From: Leptodactylus fallax
Lineage: Eukaryota; Chordata; Amphibia; Anura; Leptodactylidae
Assembly: GCA_947044405.1 (NCBI GenBank)
Contig: CAMRHE010001067.1
Location: 124,001 to 188,000, forward strand
Length of the DNA: 64,000 nt
Reading direction: 5' to 3'
The translations under genes were made by a program, and so were the position numbers. Positions 50,190 to 64,000 of the stretch are shown here, in pieces; position 1 is the stretch's first letter; the number at the start of each line of letters is the position of its first letter. The notes beneath the pieces are model-generated. The model was given only the letters and a program-made list of their open reading frames with translations, did no database searches and was not told the origin of the DNA.

Positions 50190-51130
50190 AAAAAAAAGTG
50201 TTATGTTCCCCATGTGGGAGTGGCATGAATGAAAATGTCAGGTCTTCCTGCAAAAAATAAGCCCTCACAAAATTCTATTAACAAAAAAAAACACACACAA
50301 AAAAAAAAAAAAAAAAAATCGATCAAAAAGTGTTATGTTCCCCAAATTGGCATGAAAACGTCAGGTCTTCCTGCAAAAAATAAGCCCTAACAAAATTCCG
50401 TTAGCAATAAAATAATTTACAAAAAGGGGTTTTACTTTGTAAAAGTAGTAAATAAAAATGGTACAAATTTTGTATCAATGTAATCATATCGATCCAGTGA
50501 GTAAATGTATAAGGTTATTACGCTGCAAGGTGAACAGGACGAAATTTATAGCATAAATAGGCAAAGGCAAAATTGTTGTTTTATTTTCTATAAATTTCCA
50601 GAAGGAGTTATTCAATAAGATTTATCTACCACAAAATCGTGACATTACATACTACAACTTGTCCCACAAAAAACAAGCCCTCATAAAATTCCATTAGCAA
50701 AAAAATCGACCAAAAAGTGTTATGTTCCCCAAAACGGCATGAGTGAAAATGTCAGGTCTTCCCACAAAAAATAAGCCCTCACAAAATTCTATTAACAATA
50801 AAATAATTTACAAAATAGGGTTTTATTTTGTAAAAGTAATAAAAAAAATTATACAAATTTGGTATCAATGTCATCGTATCAACCCAGTGAATAAATTCAT
50901 GAGGTTATTACACTACAAGGTGAACAGGACAACATTTATAGCATAAATAGGCAAAGGCAAAATTGTTGTTTTTTTTTTTCCTATAAATTTCCAGAAGGAG
51001 TTTATCAATAAGATTTATCTACAACAAAATTGTGACATTACACACTACAATTGTCCCACAAAAAACAAGCCCTCATATAGTTATATTAACAGAAAAATAA
51101 AAAAGTTATAGGTCTGGGTGTGTGACCAAA
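50190..51130. repeat. Tandem duplication of a ~380-bp repeat
   Basis: AAAGTGTTATGTTCCCCA, GTCAGGTCTTCC, AAAATAAGCCCT and GGTGAACAGGAC recur in the same order starting near 50190 (partial), 50324 and 50706, with another partial unit at 51050. The two main units are about 380 bp apart and similar throughout, with scattered substitutions. Confidence 0.85.
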
Positions 51131-52216
51131 AAAAAAAAATGGTTTGGTCATTAAGGCCTAAAATATGGGTTAAAAATATAACTTTTGAAAGACACATTGA
51201 TCTGCAGTAGAGCTGTATACAAAAAACGATAAATTTTTATGAAGTCTATTTGCACAAATTGCATGAATTAAAGCTATATATCTAACATAAAATAATATAC
51301 AACCCATATAAAGATTTATGTCACGTTTCTACCTCATTTCATTACAACAAACCCTTAATAGGTCTGATTGATTGGAACATGGCATACAGATCTGGCGGTG
51401 ATATATACCGCATTACCTGCACTGTTTAATTGAAGTCTTCAGATGCTTTCCAACATTTATTGTCCCTTGACAGTCATTACTGTAATATCAATAGAAGATC
51501 CGTCTGCTAAGAGGACCAGAGCCAGTTATCGACAGGAAGAGCTTAAGAGGTCTCCGTCCATTATAATTAAGTGAAATCTCCAGCACGTACCTGATACTAC
51601 AGACATAGGCAAACACTAGAACGTAGAATTCATACCGCCCGCTAGGGACTCTCGCCTACAGACTCCACCACACTGAGGAGTTGTATTTTATCATCTGGAA
51701 CTACTTTGTACAGTCGTCATTTACATCAATGATATTAACCACTTCATGAAGGCGTCATTCTCCCTGGTACATGACCAGACATTTTGTTTTTTTTTTATGG
51801 TATATTCCGTCTTGAAGGTGATAACATATTAGGGCTTTATTTTTATATCATTATTATTTTTGCTTGTTTTTTCTTTTTTTAATGTTGGAAAATTTTTTTT
51901 TAAACAATCTGTTTTTCACATTTTTCTTGGTTTTTTTTATAGCACATAGTGCTACTAAAATATTTTTTAAAATAGTGTTCACTCTCCGTAATGGTAATTT
52001 TTATGTAGGCAACACATAGTTTTGTGTTACTGGGGACGGGGCTAGAACTTGTGATGTGGGTGTGACTTTTTTAAATTTAACTTTATTTTTTTGCTTTAAT
52101 TTTTATTTATTTAGTTTTACACATTGTGTCCCCCTCCTTCTATAAGGTCTTAATAGACCTTTGTTTAGTTTTTTTGTTCTTTTTTAACATTATTGTTTTT
52201 TTGCTGATTTTTCCTG
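51131..52216. other. Intron 1 stretch without gene
   Basis: AT-rich sequence with T-runs at 51780-51960 and 52060-52210. The stretch 51810-52160 resembles 40890-41240 (TTTTTTAATAGCACA, GGGGCTAGAACTTGTGATG), so both belong to one dispersed repeat. Confidence 0.55.
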
Positions 52217-52447
52217 TAGCTGAGGCTAGGTTCACATCTGCGCTCGGGTTTCCATTCAGGGGTCCGCTTGGCGACCCCCGAACGGAAGCCTAATCCGCAT
52301 GAAAAAGCGGTTACCTTAGGAAAACCACGGACCCTATAGACTATAATGGGGTCCGTGTGGGTTCCGTTCATTTCAGTCCGAAAAGGGCGAAAAATGCGGA
52401 GAGGGGAACGTAATACGGAGTACTAGCGCGGATGTGAACCGAGCCTG
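52217..52447. repeat. MITE with GGCTAGGTTCACATCTGCG ends
   Basis: GAGGCTAGGTTCACATCTGC on the left is mirrored by GCGGATGTGAACCGAGCCT on the right. It is related to the repeat at 33069-33331. It contains GGACCCTATAGACTATAATG and no ORF of interest. Confidence 0.8.
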
Positions 52448-52779
52448 ATCTGGGGTCCCAAGACCAACATCTCCTCCAGTTTGCCTGACTCCCAGTGATC
52501 ACATGACCACTATGAAACAAACGGTGTGCAATGTAAACAGTGGAAGGATCACAGTGGTCGCAAGACTGCTGTAGGCCCATCAAACAGCTTGTTATTGATC
52601 ACCTGCCATGAGGATAGGTCATCAATAAAAAAAAAAGAACAGGACAACCCCTTTAACATGTAACTAAACCTTTGCTTTTCTGGCAACAATTCTGTTATTA
52701 ATACATTTTGAAATATATATTATTATTTCTATGAAAATCTGTATTTCTTTATACTTTCCCTTGTTTTTCTATTGAGAGC

Positions 52780-53290
52780 AGAAATCTGTACACCACTTCT
52801 CATTGGAGTACAGGTGAATGGGCCCATAATGCAGAGAAGCTGAGGCTGGAAGAGTAGGGTCATTTCAAACACTTATATATCTTGAGTATTATAAAACATA
52901 GAACAGTTCTTCTGGTGTCATATGGAAGTTGAGCTTGCAGTTCTACCTGTAAAATCTCCAGAGGAATCACCCGTTGACAGCACATTCTGAACTGGCATAT
53001 ATACATAGGTAGCTGCAGCTGCTCCCAGTCCTGACTGTGCTTTGAAATGGTGATATCTCCAGAACTAATACAGAACTACAATGTTGGTTCCATATGAAAG
53101 CTGAGACTCTCTTCTTTCATATGACACCAAAAGCACTGTGTTTTATAATGCTAGAGACATAGCAATGTGAAATGACCTTTCTCCAGCCTCAGCTTCCCTG
53201 CATTATACAAGAGCCCATACACCTAGTGAGAGCAGTGTACAGATTTCAGCTCTCTATACAGAAACAACGGAAAGGATAAAGAGGGGCAGG
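52780..53290. repeat. Fold-back repeat, ~150-bp arms
   Basis: The left arm has GCAGAAATCTGTACACC, GAAGCTGAGGCTGGA, ATTATAAAACATAG and GGTGTCATATGGAAG. The right arm mirrors these with CTTTCATATGACACC, GTTTTATAATG, TCCAGCCTCAGCTTC and GTGTACAGATTTC. The arms are imperfect, indicating moderate age. Confidence 0.8.
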
Positions 53291-53344
53291 ATTTGACAAA
53301 AAGGAGCTAAAATTTGTAAATAAAATACATTACAAAATTTATTA

Positions 53345-54137
53345 ATGACACAAATACTAGTATGGTCAAATACTGGTATTGGTAATTATGTATTACAGGG
53401 TGGTCCACGTGGGAAAGGGGGTTTCACGTGTCATTTCACCATCGATAACAGCTCTGAAGTATTCAGCCATAAAATATTCACTATAATGTTCCGTTTCATT
53501 TTTCATTTTTCTAGTCATTATATATTATTACAAGGGATATTAAACTTTCATTGGAAATTTGTATGGAACAGATGTCAGGATGTGGCCATAAAATTAGGAA
53601 TCTTGTTAGGTTTTGTCTTGGGTACATTATGTATTAGGCTAAAGAATATGGGCACAAAGACTTGGCAGATAGTGCCAAAAACACCATGTAATTCTGAAGT
53701 CCAACTACAATACATGAACTATGCAGAAGCAAAATTGTGTCACGGCAGTGAAACTACCAAAGAATATTCATTCATCTCAGATTTATGGGACATTTTAGCG
53801 CCTTTATTACAGTATTAAATCTTGTCATGAATACTTAGCCATGACCTTCGACGAGCTTTGATCAAATTTTTCATTAGCGAATTATTATAATTCCAATTAT
53901 TCAGCATCCATGGCTATGGCTATGGGAACATTTAATATATGGGCAATAAAAAAATATTTCAACAAATTTGGGATGCTAAAACATGAATAATTGTTTATGA
54001 TATGTGAGATGTGTCCTTCCTTATCTTGAGATGTGTGGCACAAGATGACCATAATTTTTACGATATGTTGTCATGAGATGTCTATCCTACGTGTGTCTAT
54101 ATGTGGCCCCCTAGTGGTTGTGTTGTGAATTACAATG
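53345..54137. other. AT-rich stretch with an unassigned 157-codon ORF
   Basis: A plus-strand ORF (53345-53818) is open for 157 codons, but I recognise no domain, promoter or splice context. Its composition is like that of its surroundings. Near 54010-54135 is a copy of the 9650-9880 repeat family. Confidence 0.4.
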
Positions 54138-54510
54138 TTAAAGGGGTTGTCCAGGAATTGCGGAGGCCAGGGCAGGTGTAACTAAGAAAACAAAATATAC
54201 ATACTTACCTGTCCCCAATGTTACCCACCACCGGTGTTCGTTCAATCTCATGCCATGCACTCCATTTGATCACTGAGACCAATCAGTGGCCTTAGCAGTC
54301 ATTGGAGAGGAACCAGTGACATCACTCAAATATGTCACTGGTTCCTTACCAGTGACTGTTGAGGCCACTGATTGGTCTCAGTGAGCACGTGGTGTTCAGG
54401 ACTTCCAGCAACAAGCACAATGGAGTACCAGGGACAAATGATTATGATTTTTATGTTTTACCTCCCCCAACCCCCACAGGGGTTGTCCAATTCTTAGGCA
54501 ACCCCTTTAA
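54138..54510. mobile_element. Fold-back MITE with TTAAAGGGGTTG ends
   Basis: TTAA stands at 54138-54141 and 54507-54510, beside AGGGGTTGTCC and GGCAACCCCT. Inside, CACTGAGACCAATCAGTGGC and GAACCAGTGACAT are mirrored by ATGTCACTGGTTCC and GCCACTGATTGGTCTCAGTG. The centre is thus a long hairpin. No coding sequence. Confidence 0.8.
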
Positions 54511-54520
54511 GTTATTAGTG

Positions 54521-54747
54521 TCCAGATGCAGGTAGAAAAGAGGAGGCAGATGAGCGCTGGTCCAAAATAAATGTAGTATTTAATCTAATTGAATAAAAGA
54601 CATGACGCGTTTCGGGACAAGCCCTTTTTCAAGTGTGCACAAAAAAGGGCTTGTCCCGAAACGCGTCGTGTTTTATTCAATTGGATTAAAGACTACATTT
54701 ATTTTGGACCAGCACTCATCTGCCTCCTCTTTTCTACCTGCATCTGG
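54521..54747. repeat. Near-perfect 227-bp hairpin
   Basis: The left arm (54521 to about 54629) starts TCCAGATGCAGGTAGAAAAG and contains GACGCGTTTCGGGACAAGCC. The right arm, ending at 54747, is its reverse complement with about 5 differences in ~108 bp. The loop is about 10 bp (CAAGTGTGCAC). GACGCGTTTCGGGACAAGCC-like sequences are dispersed in frog genomes, as far as I recall. A transcript of either strand could fold into a long double-stranded RNA. Confidence 0.92.
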
Positions 54748-55647
54748 ATTCTTCCACAAGTGCTTCACACCACGGTTCTGAGGCTAGTAGCTGCTTCACA
54801 AGGTCCCAATGAAGATAATCTGATTCTACATGCCTACTAAGTTGTTGTAAGCTGATCACAACCCACCAAGGTGAGCAATTTGTATAAGTGTTCTGATATC
54901 TATCATCCTTTGGTTTTACACTATTAGCGCTCTGCGCTGTTTTTTCTTTTTATTTCTTTCTACACTTTAAGTTATTAGGGCAGATTTACTAATGTCTTAC
55001 ACCATATTTACTGACCTTTCTGTATGCTTTTTGCACCTTGTTCGGCAAGGGGGTGGGGCTTAGTGAAAGGGGCCTCCCAAATGCATCACAATTTTTGAAA
55101 AATTTTTGATGGGAGCTAATTCAACTAATAGGTGGTGTAAAGTTTGACTAGAAAGTCTTGCCGCAAAATCTTAGCCGCTATGATAAATCTAGCGAATTTT
55201 AAGCCTGTCTAGTCTACATTTGCTCTAACTATTAGACCGTATTAGTAAATCTGCCCCATTGTATTGAACTTTTTATAAGTTGTCATCCAAAGGGAGAACA
55301 TATCTGTCTACATGAGGATTCACACAAACAAATTTTGTGCCACACTGTACACATAAGTAACGCTGCTATACTGTACAAATAAATAATACCGCTATAGAGT
55401 GCACAAAATAAAAACTCTATCATAATACTACTATTATAGCCATTATAGCCATCTGAGTACCCCCCATAAAAAGTAAAAACCATCTAGCATAGCGTATATA
55501 TAATCCATGGTGGTCTTAGACAGTGATGAGTATATCCCTGGTGGCCTAGGGGAGTAAAACGGCTAGCGTCATTGTTCAAATTCTGGGAATAATTTTATAA
55601 TTTATCTTTAAAGGATTCAAAGACCTCCCCAAATCCCTTTACCTCCT

Positions 55648-56192
55648 TTAAAGAGAACCTTTAACCACTTTCACCAGCTTCAACTCTTTGAATCCTTCAA
55701 TAGATGCCGCTTCCAGCATAGTTGGAATTTTTCTCTAGCCCCCAGCAATCAGTGTTGTGAGTTTCAGCAACAAATATGCAAATTAGGCTCTCTACTGTCA
55801 GGCAGGTAGTCCTGGACTGAATCAGATCGTTTGAGACCACCTACCTGACAGTACAGAGCCTAATTAGCATACTGAACTCTAAAACTTACTGAGCAGATTG
55901 CTCAGGAAGGGTGGGGGCTAGAGAAAAAATTCCAACTATGTCGGGATCGGTGGAGCAGCACCCAAGGGGCTTAACTATAAGGGGTTCAGGGGTAGCAGTT
56001 GTTACTGGATCCTAGAGACTGGGGGGGCCCAAAGGCCTCATGACAGCATAACAACACACCAGTATACACAGCATATGATAAATGGGAGCCCTGTTAAAGA
56101 TTTTGCATATGGCCCTAGAGCTTCTAGTTACACCTCTAGCAGAACCTATTGAAGGATGCAAAGAGTCAGTGGAGGTGGAGGTCCTCTTTATA
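55648..56192. repeat. Fold-back MITE 'AAAGAGGACC', copy B, with insertion
   Basis: It starts TTAAAGAGAACCTTTAACCA and has CTCTACTGTCAGGCAGGTAG mirrored by CTACCTGACAGTACAGAGCC. After GGAGCAGCACC (55967) an unrelated ~180 bp intervenes, and the expected right end (CTATTGAAGGATGCAAAGAG, GGAGGTCCTCTTTAT) resumes at 56147. The inserted piece has GGGGTAGCAGTTGTTAC at one side and GTTACACCTCTAGC at the other. Confidence 0.78.
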
Positions 56193-56390
56193 TATACAGT
56201 ATATTTCCCCACTAATATATATATACCTACTTTATGTGATCAACTAAGTAATGGGTGCTGTCAATGGACATCCCGAATACGATTTTATGAAAGACGTAGG
56301 AGAGTAAAAGGGAGGGTTAACCCTTTATATATTCAGTATATAGTTACCTATGTTATAGCATATTTATTATTTCATTAGTCGTTGCAGTGA

Positions 56391-56490
56391 CATTTTTAGC
56401 TGACTTCAGTATACACTATGATCATTTTTAGCTAATTTTAGTATACACTATGATCATTTTTAGCTGATTTTAGTATACACTATGTTCATT
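56391..56490. repeat. Three-unit tandem repeat, ~39 bp
   Basis: TTTTTAGCTGATTTTAGTAT followed by ACACTATGATCA is repeated three times with few changes. Confidence 0.85.
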
Positions 56491-56923
56491 TTTTATTTTG
56501 CTCTTAGCTCCTATTAGATTGTTTCTTTTTGATAAGGCGAAGCAAACTAAATGATGGTCTTTGCGTCCACTGGGAATTCTGCAGTATATCTTATTTCCAC
56601 CATCCAGCCGGCAGCCCCATTAGATGAATACATGAATGATGGCTGCTCCTAGATATACATCTGTCACCATACACCGGGAGCTTTTACTTCTCCATGATTT
56701 GCAATACAAATTTCCTACCCCGATAGACCACAATCAGTCACTGACTATACCATCTATCATCTTAGCCTTGCTGTCACACATGAAGACCTTCAGAAAGAAG
56801 ACATATAAGCTCCTCTCTTTATACATTACTGACATATCTGCTGTGAAGTTGATAGGACATGGGAATTGTACACATGGAAAATATTCTGTGTAGTGTTAAT
56901 TTTATATGTGCATTTAATATATA

Positions 56924-58561
<1,638 letters not shown>

Positions 58562-58675
58562 TAATTTCATATCTAATGCAAAACTTCAACTGGAAAACTG
58601 GAATATTTTTACACCACAGATTCTGTGTATAGTCTAACAATGGGCTCTTGTAAACCCTTCTGCAAAACCGTTATG

Positions 58676-59063
58676 TTAAAGAGGACCTTTCACAACCTCC
58701 TCCAACTCCTTAGCAACTCTTAGCATCCTTTCATAAATTCTGCACTACTGATTTCGGCATGATTGGAATTTTTTCTCTAGCCCCCACCATTCCTGAGCAA
58801 TCGGGGTAGTTAGTTTCAGTACTCAATATGCTAAATAGGCTCTCTACTGTCAGGTGGGCTGCCCCAGGATCTCTGCTCCAGACCAGAACCGCCCACCTGG
58901 CAGTATGTAGGCAATAAGTCATATTGAGTACTGAAACTAACAGCACTGATTTCTCAGGAATGGTGGGGGCTAGAGAAAAAATTCCAACTGTGCCGGAATC
59001 AATGGAACAGTGTCTATTGAACGATGCAAAGAGCTGGAGATGGTGGTGAAAGGTGTTCTTTAA
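58676..59063. mobile_element. Fold-back MITE 'AAAGAGGACC', copy C, complete
   Basis: TTAA stands at 58676-58679 and 59060-59063. Inside them are AGAGGACCTTTCACAACC and GGTGGTGAAAGGTGTTCT. Arms with TTAGTTTCAGTACTCAATAT and ATATTGAGTACTGAAACTAA are perfect over 20 bp. This copy shows the full extent of the family. Confidence 0.85.
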
Positions 59064-62000
59064 AAGGGTATTTTAGAAATTGAATATGCCACACTTTTGG
59101 AGTCCAACTTCTGGGACGCACTAGTGGCTCCTTCATTCTCTGCATCAGTGGGGATCCTATAGATTGGACTCCAAAAGATCAAAAAGTGAGTACATTTTTA
59201 GCAAAATACTTGTGCCATATCATAAAGCAAGAACAGCTGAAAAGATTGATATATTGTTTGTCAGTATACCGTAGATCCAGTATAACTAGAAACATTGGTT
59301 TTTATGCTTAGGAGTCCAGTGGGCAGTCTGACTCAATGGGGGAAATTTGTCTTGCTTTTTGCACCAGGGTTTAAAAAGTCACAATTTTTTGCGCAAATTT
59401 TTTTGTGGGTTTTTGGAAAAAAAATTAGTAACTTTTACTTCTGTGTCACCCTCGCCCCTTTCTTGGAATGTGACATGGTTGGGGCCACAGACCGTTTACA
59501 CCAGTATGCTTGCATAGATGATTCCAGTGCATGCACATGCTGGATAGTGCATCTGAAGGAGGTGCACCTTACGCTAATCCAGGGGATATAAACATGCCAG
59601 TCTGCAAAAATCTGCCCTAATAAGGTCCAATATAGTTGGACTGACATGTTGCATAGATGAGTAAACAAATCACTCTTTTCACTTTGGAATCATTGGAGTG
59701 CTGCCTCTACTATTTGCTTTTCCCCCTAATAACTGGCAATCTGTCCTATACCAGCAATTCTGGGTAGAACCGCCCACAGGACTCCTAAGCAAAGAGAAAG
59801 TAGGGATTTCAATCTTAAGTTACATATGCTATATCTTTTCCAACTAAATTATGTATCAATTTCTGCTATGAATTTGCCTATAAGGCAATTTCCAAAATCT
59901 GCAGGACCTGGCTGATAGCAGAGAGCAGTAGAATAAGCAAAATCAATCTCATACTAAGCAGGGAGGTAAAGACCAAGGCTACCCAAACATCTTCACAAGA
60001 GACCGTTGTGAACCGGAGAGGTCTTAAGTTGGATTGGGACCCAGGTTATCGCCCCAGAAGCTTAGTGTAAGAAATAGCTGCACTACAAACTGAAATCAAA
60101 CCCGGATCCAAAAAAAAATCTCTCAAGGCATGTCAAACCAGGAATAAATGTGTCAAAGCCAAGGTGAATCCGAGAGTTAACAGTCAAAGCCAAAATCAGT
60201 AAGCAAGCAGATCCAGTAAACAAAACAAGGTCAGGAGTACAGCAAACCAACAGATACATACTAAGCACAAAAACTAATACTAACTAATAGCAGGCACAGG
60301 TCAATCTGTGAACAGACTTTAAATATCCCTCCTCAGCTGATGATAGGTTCAGCGTCTCAGAGCTCTGATTAGCGGCAGAGTCAGTGAAAGCTGCACATGT
60401 TGGCTGTTCCTACTCCTCTGTAACATGCTGCCTGCAAACTGATACAATGTTCAATGTGACAGGTCACAGAGTTAGATATTAGTAGCTGTAATTCTACACA
60501 TATCCTGTACACAATGTGGCGCTGTTTTCTTACAATCCAGGCCATCCCCTTTAATTTCAAGAAGATTAAATGAAATATAATTGAAATAAACAGCTCATTG
60601 TTGGTATACTTACCATTACTGAGGGTAAATCTGGAAAACCTAATTAAGACATAAGCCAGCAAACAACATATTGTATGAGGACTAGACAGAGAATTAATAT
60701 CTCCGTGTAATTCTGCTTATACCTAATTAAAAAAAAACCTCCTTTATATGATTTTATTTCTGCTAATTACTTCGTGCAATGAAGCTTCTCGGTGGGAATG
60801 GAATTATTACACAATGAGACTGTAATAAGACTGGAAATTATAGCGTCTGCACATAGACGATTTAGGACTTTTAACAACGTGAATAATATTATATTAAATT
60901 TTAATTAAAATTTTGTAGTAATAATGGAAACATTTACAGTCTAAGCCACTCTTGCTCTCAGTGTCTGGATCTAACTGGATCAGCAAAGGAGACTCAGCAT
61001 TACTATGTCCTTTGCTTATTATTATCAGAAGAAACCAGGACAGTTATTTCAAGGGACATGGAACTTCCTGGTAACACTACCTAAATAATAGTGCCACACT
61101 GTGCTAGAAAATAATAGCACAATACCATGAATAGATAGTTTCCCACTAAGGCTACATTTACATCTGCACTGGTGTCCGGCTGGTGCAGGGTCTGTCTGAA
61201 ATCATGGGGGAAAAAAAAGTTTTGCAATCAGGACTTTTCTGGCCACCGATGTCAAGGAGATACCAATGGATACCCAACAGACCCCATTATAGTCATTATG
61301 TTGAGCCTGGGTGAAGAGACCCCAGAGTATAATGGGTTGGCCAATTTAGTATGTCCAAAATGAATCTCCATTTGATTGGTTTTGTAAAAAAAAAGAACAA
61401 TTTTGGAATATTCGGGTCAAACCTGGCTTGGTATGAACCAATTCACTCATCTCTAGTAGACACCAAGTTGCAGTAAAAAGAGAGCAAGCAGGAATCATAG
61501 CCAGACAGGGCACAGGTTCACACATGTGGAGTTCAGTCAAAAACACATAAATAAAAAGACATGGTCAAGTATACAAGCCAGGTCAATAATAAATGGAACA
61601 GGAACAAACATACCAATGCTGACTTCAGGAACCAGAAGGACCTTAAAGGGCACTTGAGTTTTCATGAAAGTTGAAGTATGTGCAGGGTCTTGCTGAGCAG
61701 TCTGTTCATATGACTGTATAAGCCTTCATACATGATGGCCCATCAATTTTTCTGCTGCTAATAATTAAATTATGGCTGAAACACAGTTTACATTAATCTC
61801 TCAGCCGGGGCGGTATACAATAAGGAGTAGTCTGACCCCTCCCCTATTGATTGCTGATAATGTTCTGCCATTCTACAATTGCAAACAAATAGCTGAGAAA
61901 AGCCAAAGTGACCCTAATATAGGAGATCCAGGAACACTGAACTGCAAATGCATGCCAAATACATGCAGCCAAGCAGATAAAACCCAAGATATGAGCACAG

Positions 62001-63929
62001 TCAGTAAAGCTGCTTGCTGTCTGTGAATAATATTCCATCTGTAAACACTGAAATACATACAAGTACAGAAGAGACTTTTCTTACATTGTAAGCTGTGAGA
62101 TTTGCAGATTCTTCAGTCTTTTGCACACAGCAACAGTTTGCAGATATGTCTGTGCAGGCTGTGAGCAGAATCAACCCCTCCCCTCTCCAGTCACTGTGGG
62201 AAGGGAGAAAAGGACCAATTTCTAATCTCACTGTCTTTCTGTCTTGCCTCTATCTGGCATCTTCCTTGGTAACAAAACAGTGAACTGCAAATTAGCTAGA
62301 AGGGAGATACCTAGTGGCAGGAACTTTCAGGCAGTAAACAGCAACATTTTTAATTAATTACATTATAGTTTGGTCCAGAATCACATGCTGTATAAAATTA
62401 TACAACGTTGTCTGAAAAGTTAGTGACCATTTAACACTGAATCACTGAATTTTTGGGGACAGGTCCCAAAGAAGCCTGGGATATATGTGCATTGGTTGAT
62501 AATAGAGGCAGTTTCTGGGCACTGGCTCTTTAGGGTGATAGGAGTCTGAGCATGTATGCAAACCATGGGTACAATCCAAAGGGAAAGTGGCAGGTGAAGA
62601 GCAGGACACTAGTTCTCTAGATAGGTGAACTTGTGGAGTCATTACATATTTTTAGGTGTATATTTCTATTTTGCCTAGTTTTTATATACAATATGTTGTT
62701 TTCAGGGCCATTTTAACCCATTGTTGGGCCCAGTGCAAAGGGTTCATAAGTGGACCCCCCTATCACCACCACTTAAACATACCTGAGCCACCCAGGCGTG
62801 CAGACGTATGTGCAGATGTCCTGCACAGATATCACTGTAAGTATTCTATGGCAAAGCAAGGACTTTACAGCTCCCTGCTCTGTCATAAGCTTCAACTGTA
62901 TTGGCATGCACAGCACAGAATAGCACGCTGATACAGTTGTGAATGGAGCTCTCCCGGCCAGAAAGTCTTGTGCCCAAATCCGGGGACCCTGCAACCATAG
63001 GGACCAGTGCAAGTGCACTGTTTGCCTTATGGTTAAAGTGGCCCTGGTTGTTTTGAGTGATCAGTTGAATACAGTTTGGGGAATTTTTTTTTTTGTTTTG
63101 TTTTCTTTGCTTTCTATGTGTTTTTATCTTTACTAACTTTAATTACTTTTTTTTATTTTTTTTTACATAATATTTCCAATCTACTATGCATTTTTCCACT
63201 GTAAGACTCTGTTCACACCTACTGGAGGTGATAAGAGTAAATATTACATTGCTACTGCTTCGTGTCAAAATAATAGACACCATATCAGAACCTGATGGAC
63301 CCTATGATAATTCAATGGGGTCTATCGGGTACTGGTTGTGTTCACTGCAGTTTAACCAGGACATCTATTGTAATAGAAGTAGCAGATTTGCCTATGGTAT
63401 GGGCACCTGGCCATTGAGTGATTGATCACATGGTCACTGGGTATAATATAAGTACTATAGTGAATATACCAGTATCCCTATTTACTACAGAATCACTGCA
63501 CACATCCATACCAAGGATACTGAATGTCTAAGTAAATCCAGTAAATAACAAAGACTCCTCAATGAATCAATGGGGCCAATTCCTAATGCTCCATTATATA
63601 AATTGGGCAACTACCACAGACCATTAGGTGAGATGAAGGAGGTCACACGCGGGCCGGCTCATTGATTATATTGACTATAGTTTTTGCTCCATTACACAGT
63701 TTTCTGCTGACAGATCTTATTCCTCACTTGACTTTTTATCATCTGCATTTAGTGCAGCAGTATGATGTATGATCCCTATCATGCCCTTTATTTATCAGTA
63801 ACTGTTATAATATATACAATAATACCAGGGGGACATTTTCACTTTGCCATAAGGAGCACAGAGAGATAAATATGAGCAATGTGAGGATCTGGAGAAGTGA
63901 ATTAGTCCCTATTCTTTATTGTGCAAGGT
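59064..63929. other. Intron 1 stretch without gene
   Basis: I find no exon 1 of trpc6, no other coding exon and no RNA gene. A half copy of the TTCACATCTG MITE begins near 61147. Near 62700-63040 are phrases of a dispersed repeat (GGGCCCAGTGCAAAGGG, GGGACCAGTGCAAGTGCA). Near 63200-63420 there is another MITE-like stretch (GACTCTGTTCACACC). The rest is AT-rich and unremarkable. Confidence 0.5.
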
Positions 63930-64000
63930 ATCCCTGCACTGTGACATCACTGTGTTTGTTATCCTTGTACTGTGACATCACTGTGTTTATTATCCCTGCG
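63930..64000. repeat. Start of a tandem repeat cut by the window end
   Basis: TGTGACATCACTGTGTTTGT followed by TATCCCTGCAC repeats about twice in the last 71 bp with a period near 32 bp. It probably continues beyond the window. Confidence 0.7.

Noticed and set aside
53345..53818. 157-codon plus-strand ORF as a possible gene
   Set aside because: No domain, conserved motif or splice signal could be recognised, and it lies in ordinary AT-rich intron sequence. Only a database search could rescue it.

Overview
The window is vertebrate nuclear DNA, most likely from an anuran amphibian. It holds one recognisable host gene, the TRPC6 cation channel, on the minus strand and partial at both ends. The frog assignment is an inference. 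It rests on the TRPC6 match, several Tc1/mariner families, many fold-back MITEs and minisatellites, and the absence of any LINE or SINE that I could recognise.

TRPC6 runs right to left. Eight consecutive coding exons (2 to 9 by comparison with human TRPC6) lie at 49639-48865, 35022-34834, 33629-33465, 30357-30141, 19862-19629, 10248-9984, 7019-6824 and 531-328. Every exon has AG/GT borders, the phases agree across all junctions, and 2245 coding bases are captured. They encode the ankyrin repeats, linker helices, pre-S1 elbow, S1-S6 with the pore, and the TRP helix. Exon 1 and exons 10-13 are not in the window.

The other ~97% is intron, mostly DNA transposons and tandem arrays. Six Tc1/mariner elements from four families are present. 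One (45995-47558) carries an uninterrupted 338-codon transposase with DD35E spacing, and a ~99% identical copy with a stop codon lies at 11833-13399. Two hAT-type elements (10436-11827 and 17672-19442) have exact 8-bp target duplications and carry internal ~30-bp minisatellites. A third element with an 8-bp duplication (45228-47672) also carries a minisatellite and contains the intact Tc1. There is a Tigger-type MITE, three copies of a TTAA-flanked MITE, and several fold-back families. Large arrays include a 57-bp x ~32 array in intron 5 and two related 30-bp arrays on either side of exon 5.

Nested insertions give an order of events: old repeat, then hAT, then Tc1 around 10.4-13.4 kb; minisatellite array, then 8-bp-TSD element, then Tc1 around 44.6-47.7 kb; MITE, then deleted Tc1 around 37.2-38.7 kb. 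I found no second host gene, RNA gene, CRISPR array or novel protein system. The most noteworthy items are the apparently intact young DD35E transposon, the repeated association of minisatellites with non-autonomous DNA transposons, and a TRPC3-like S3-S4 loop in TRPC6 that lacks the second glycosylation site.
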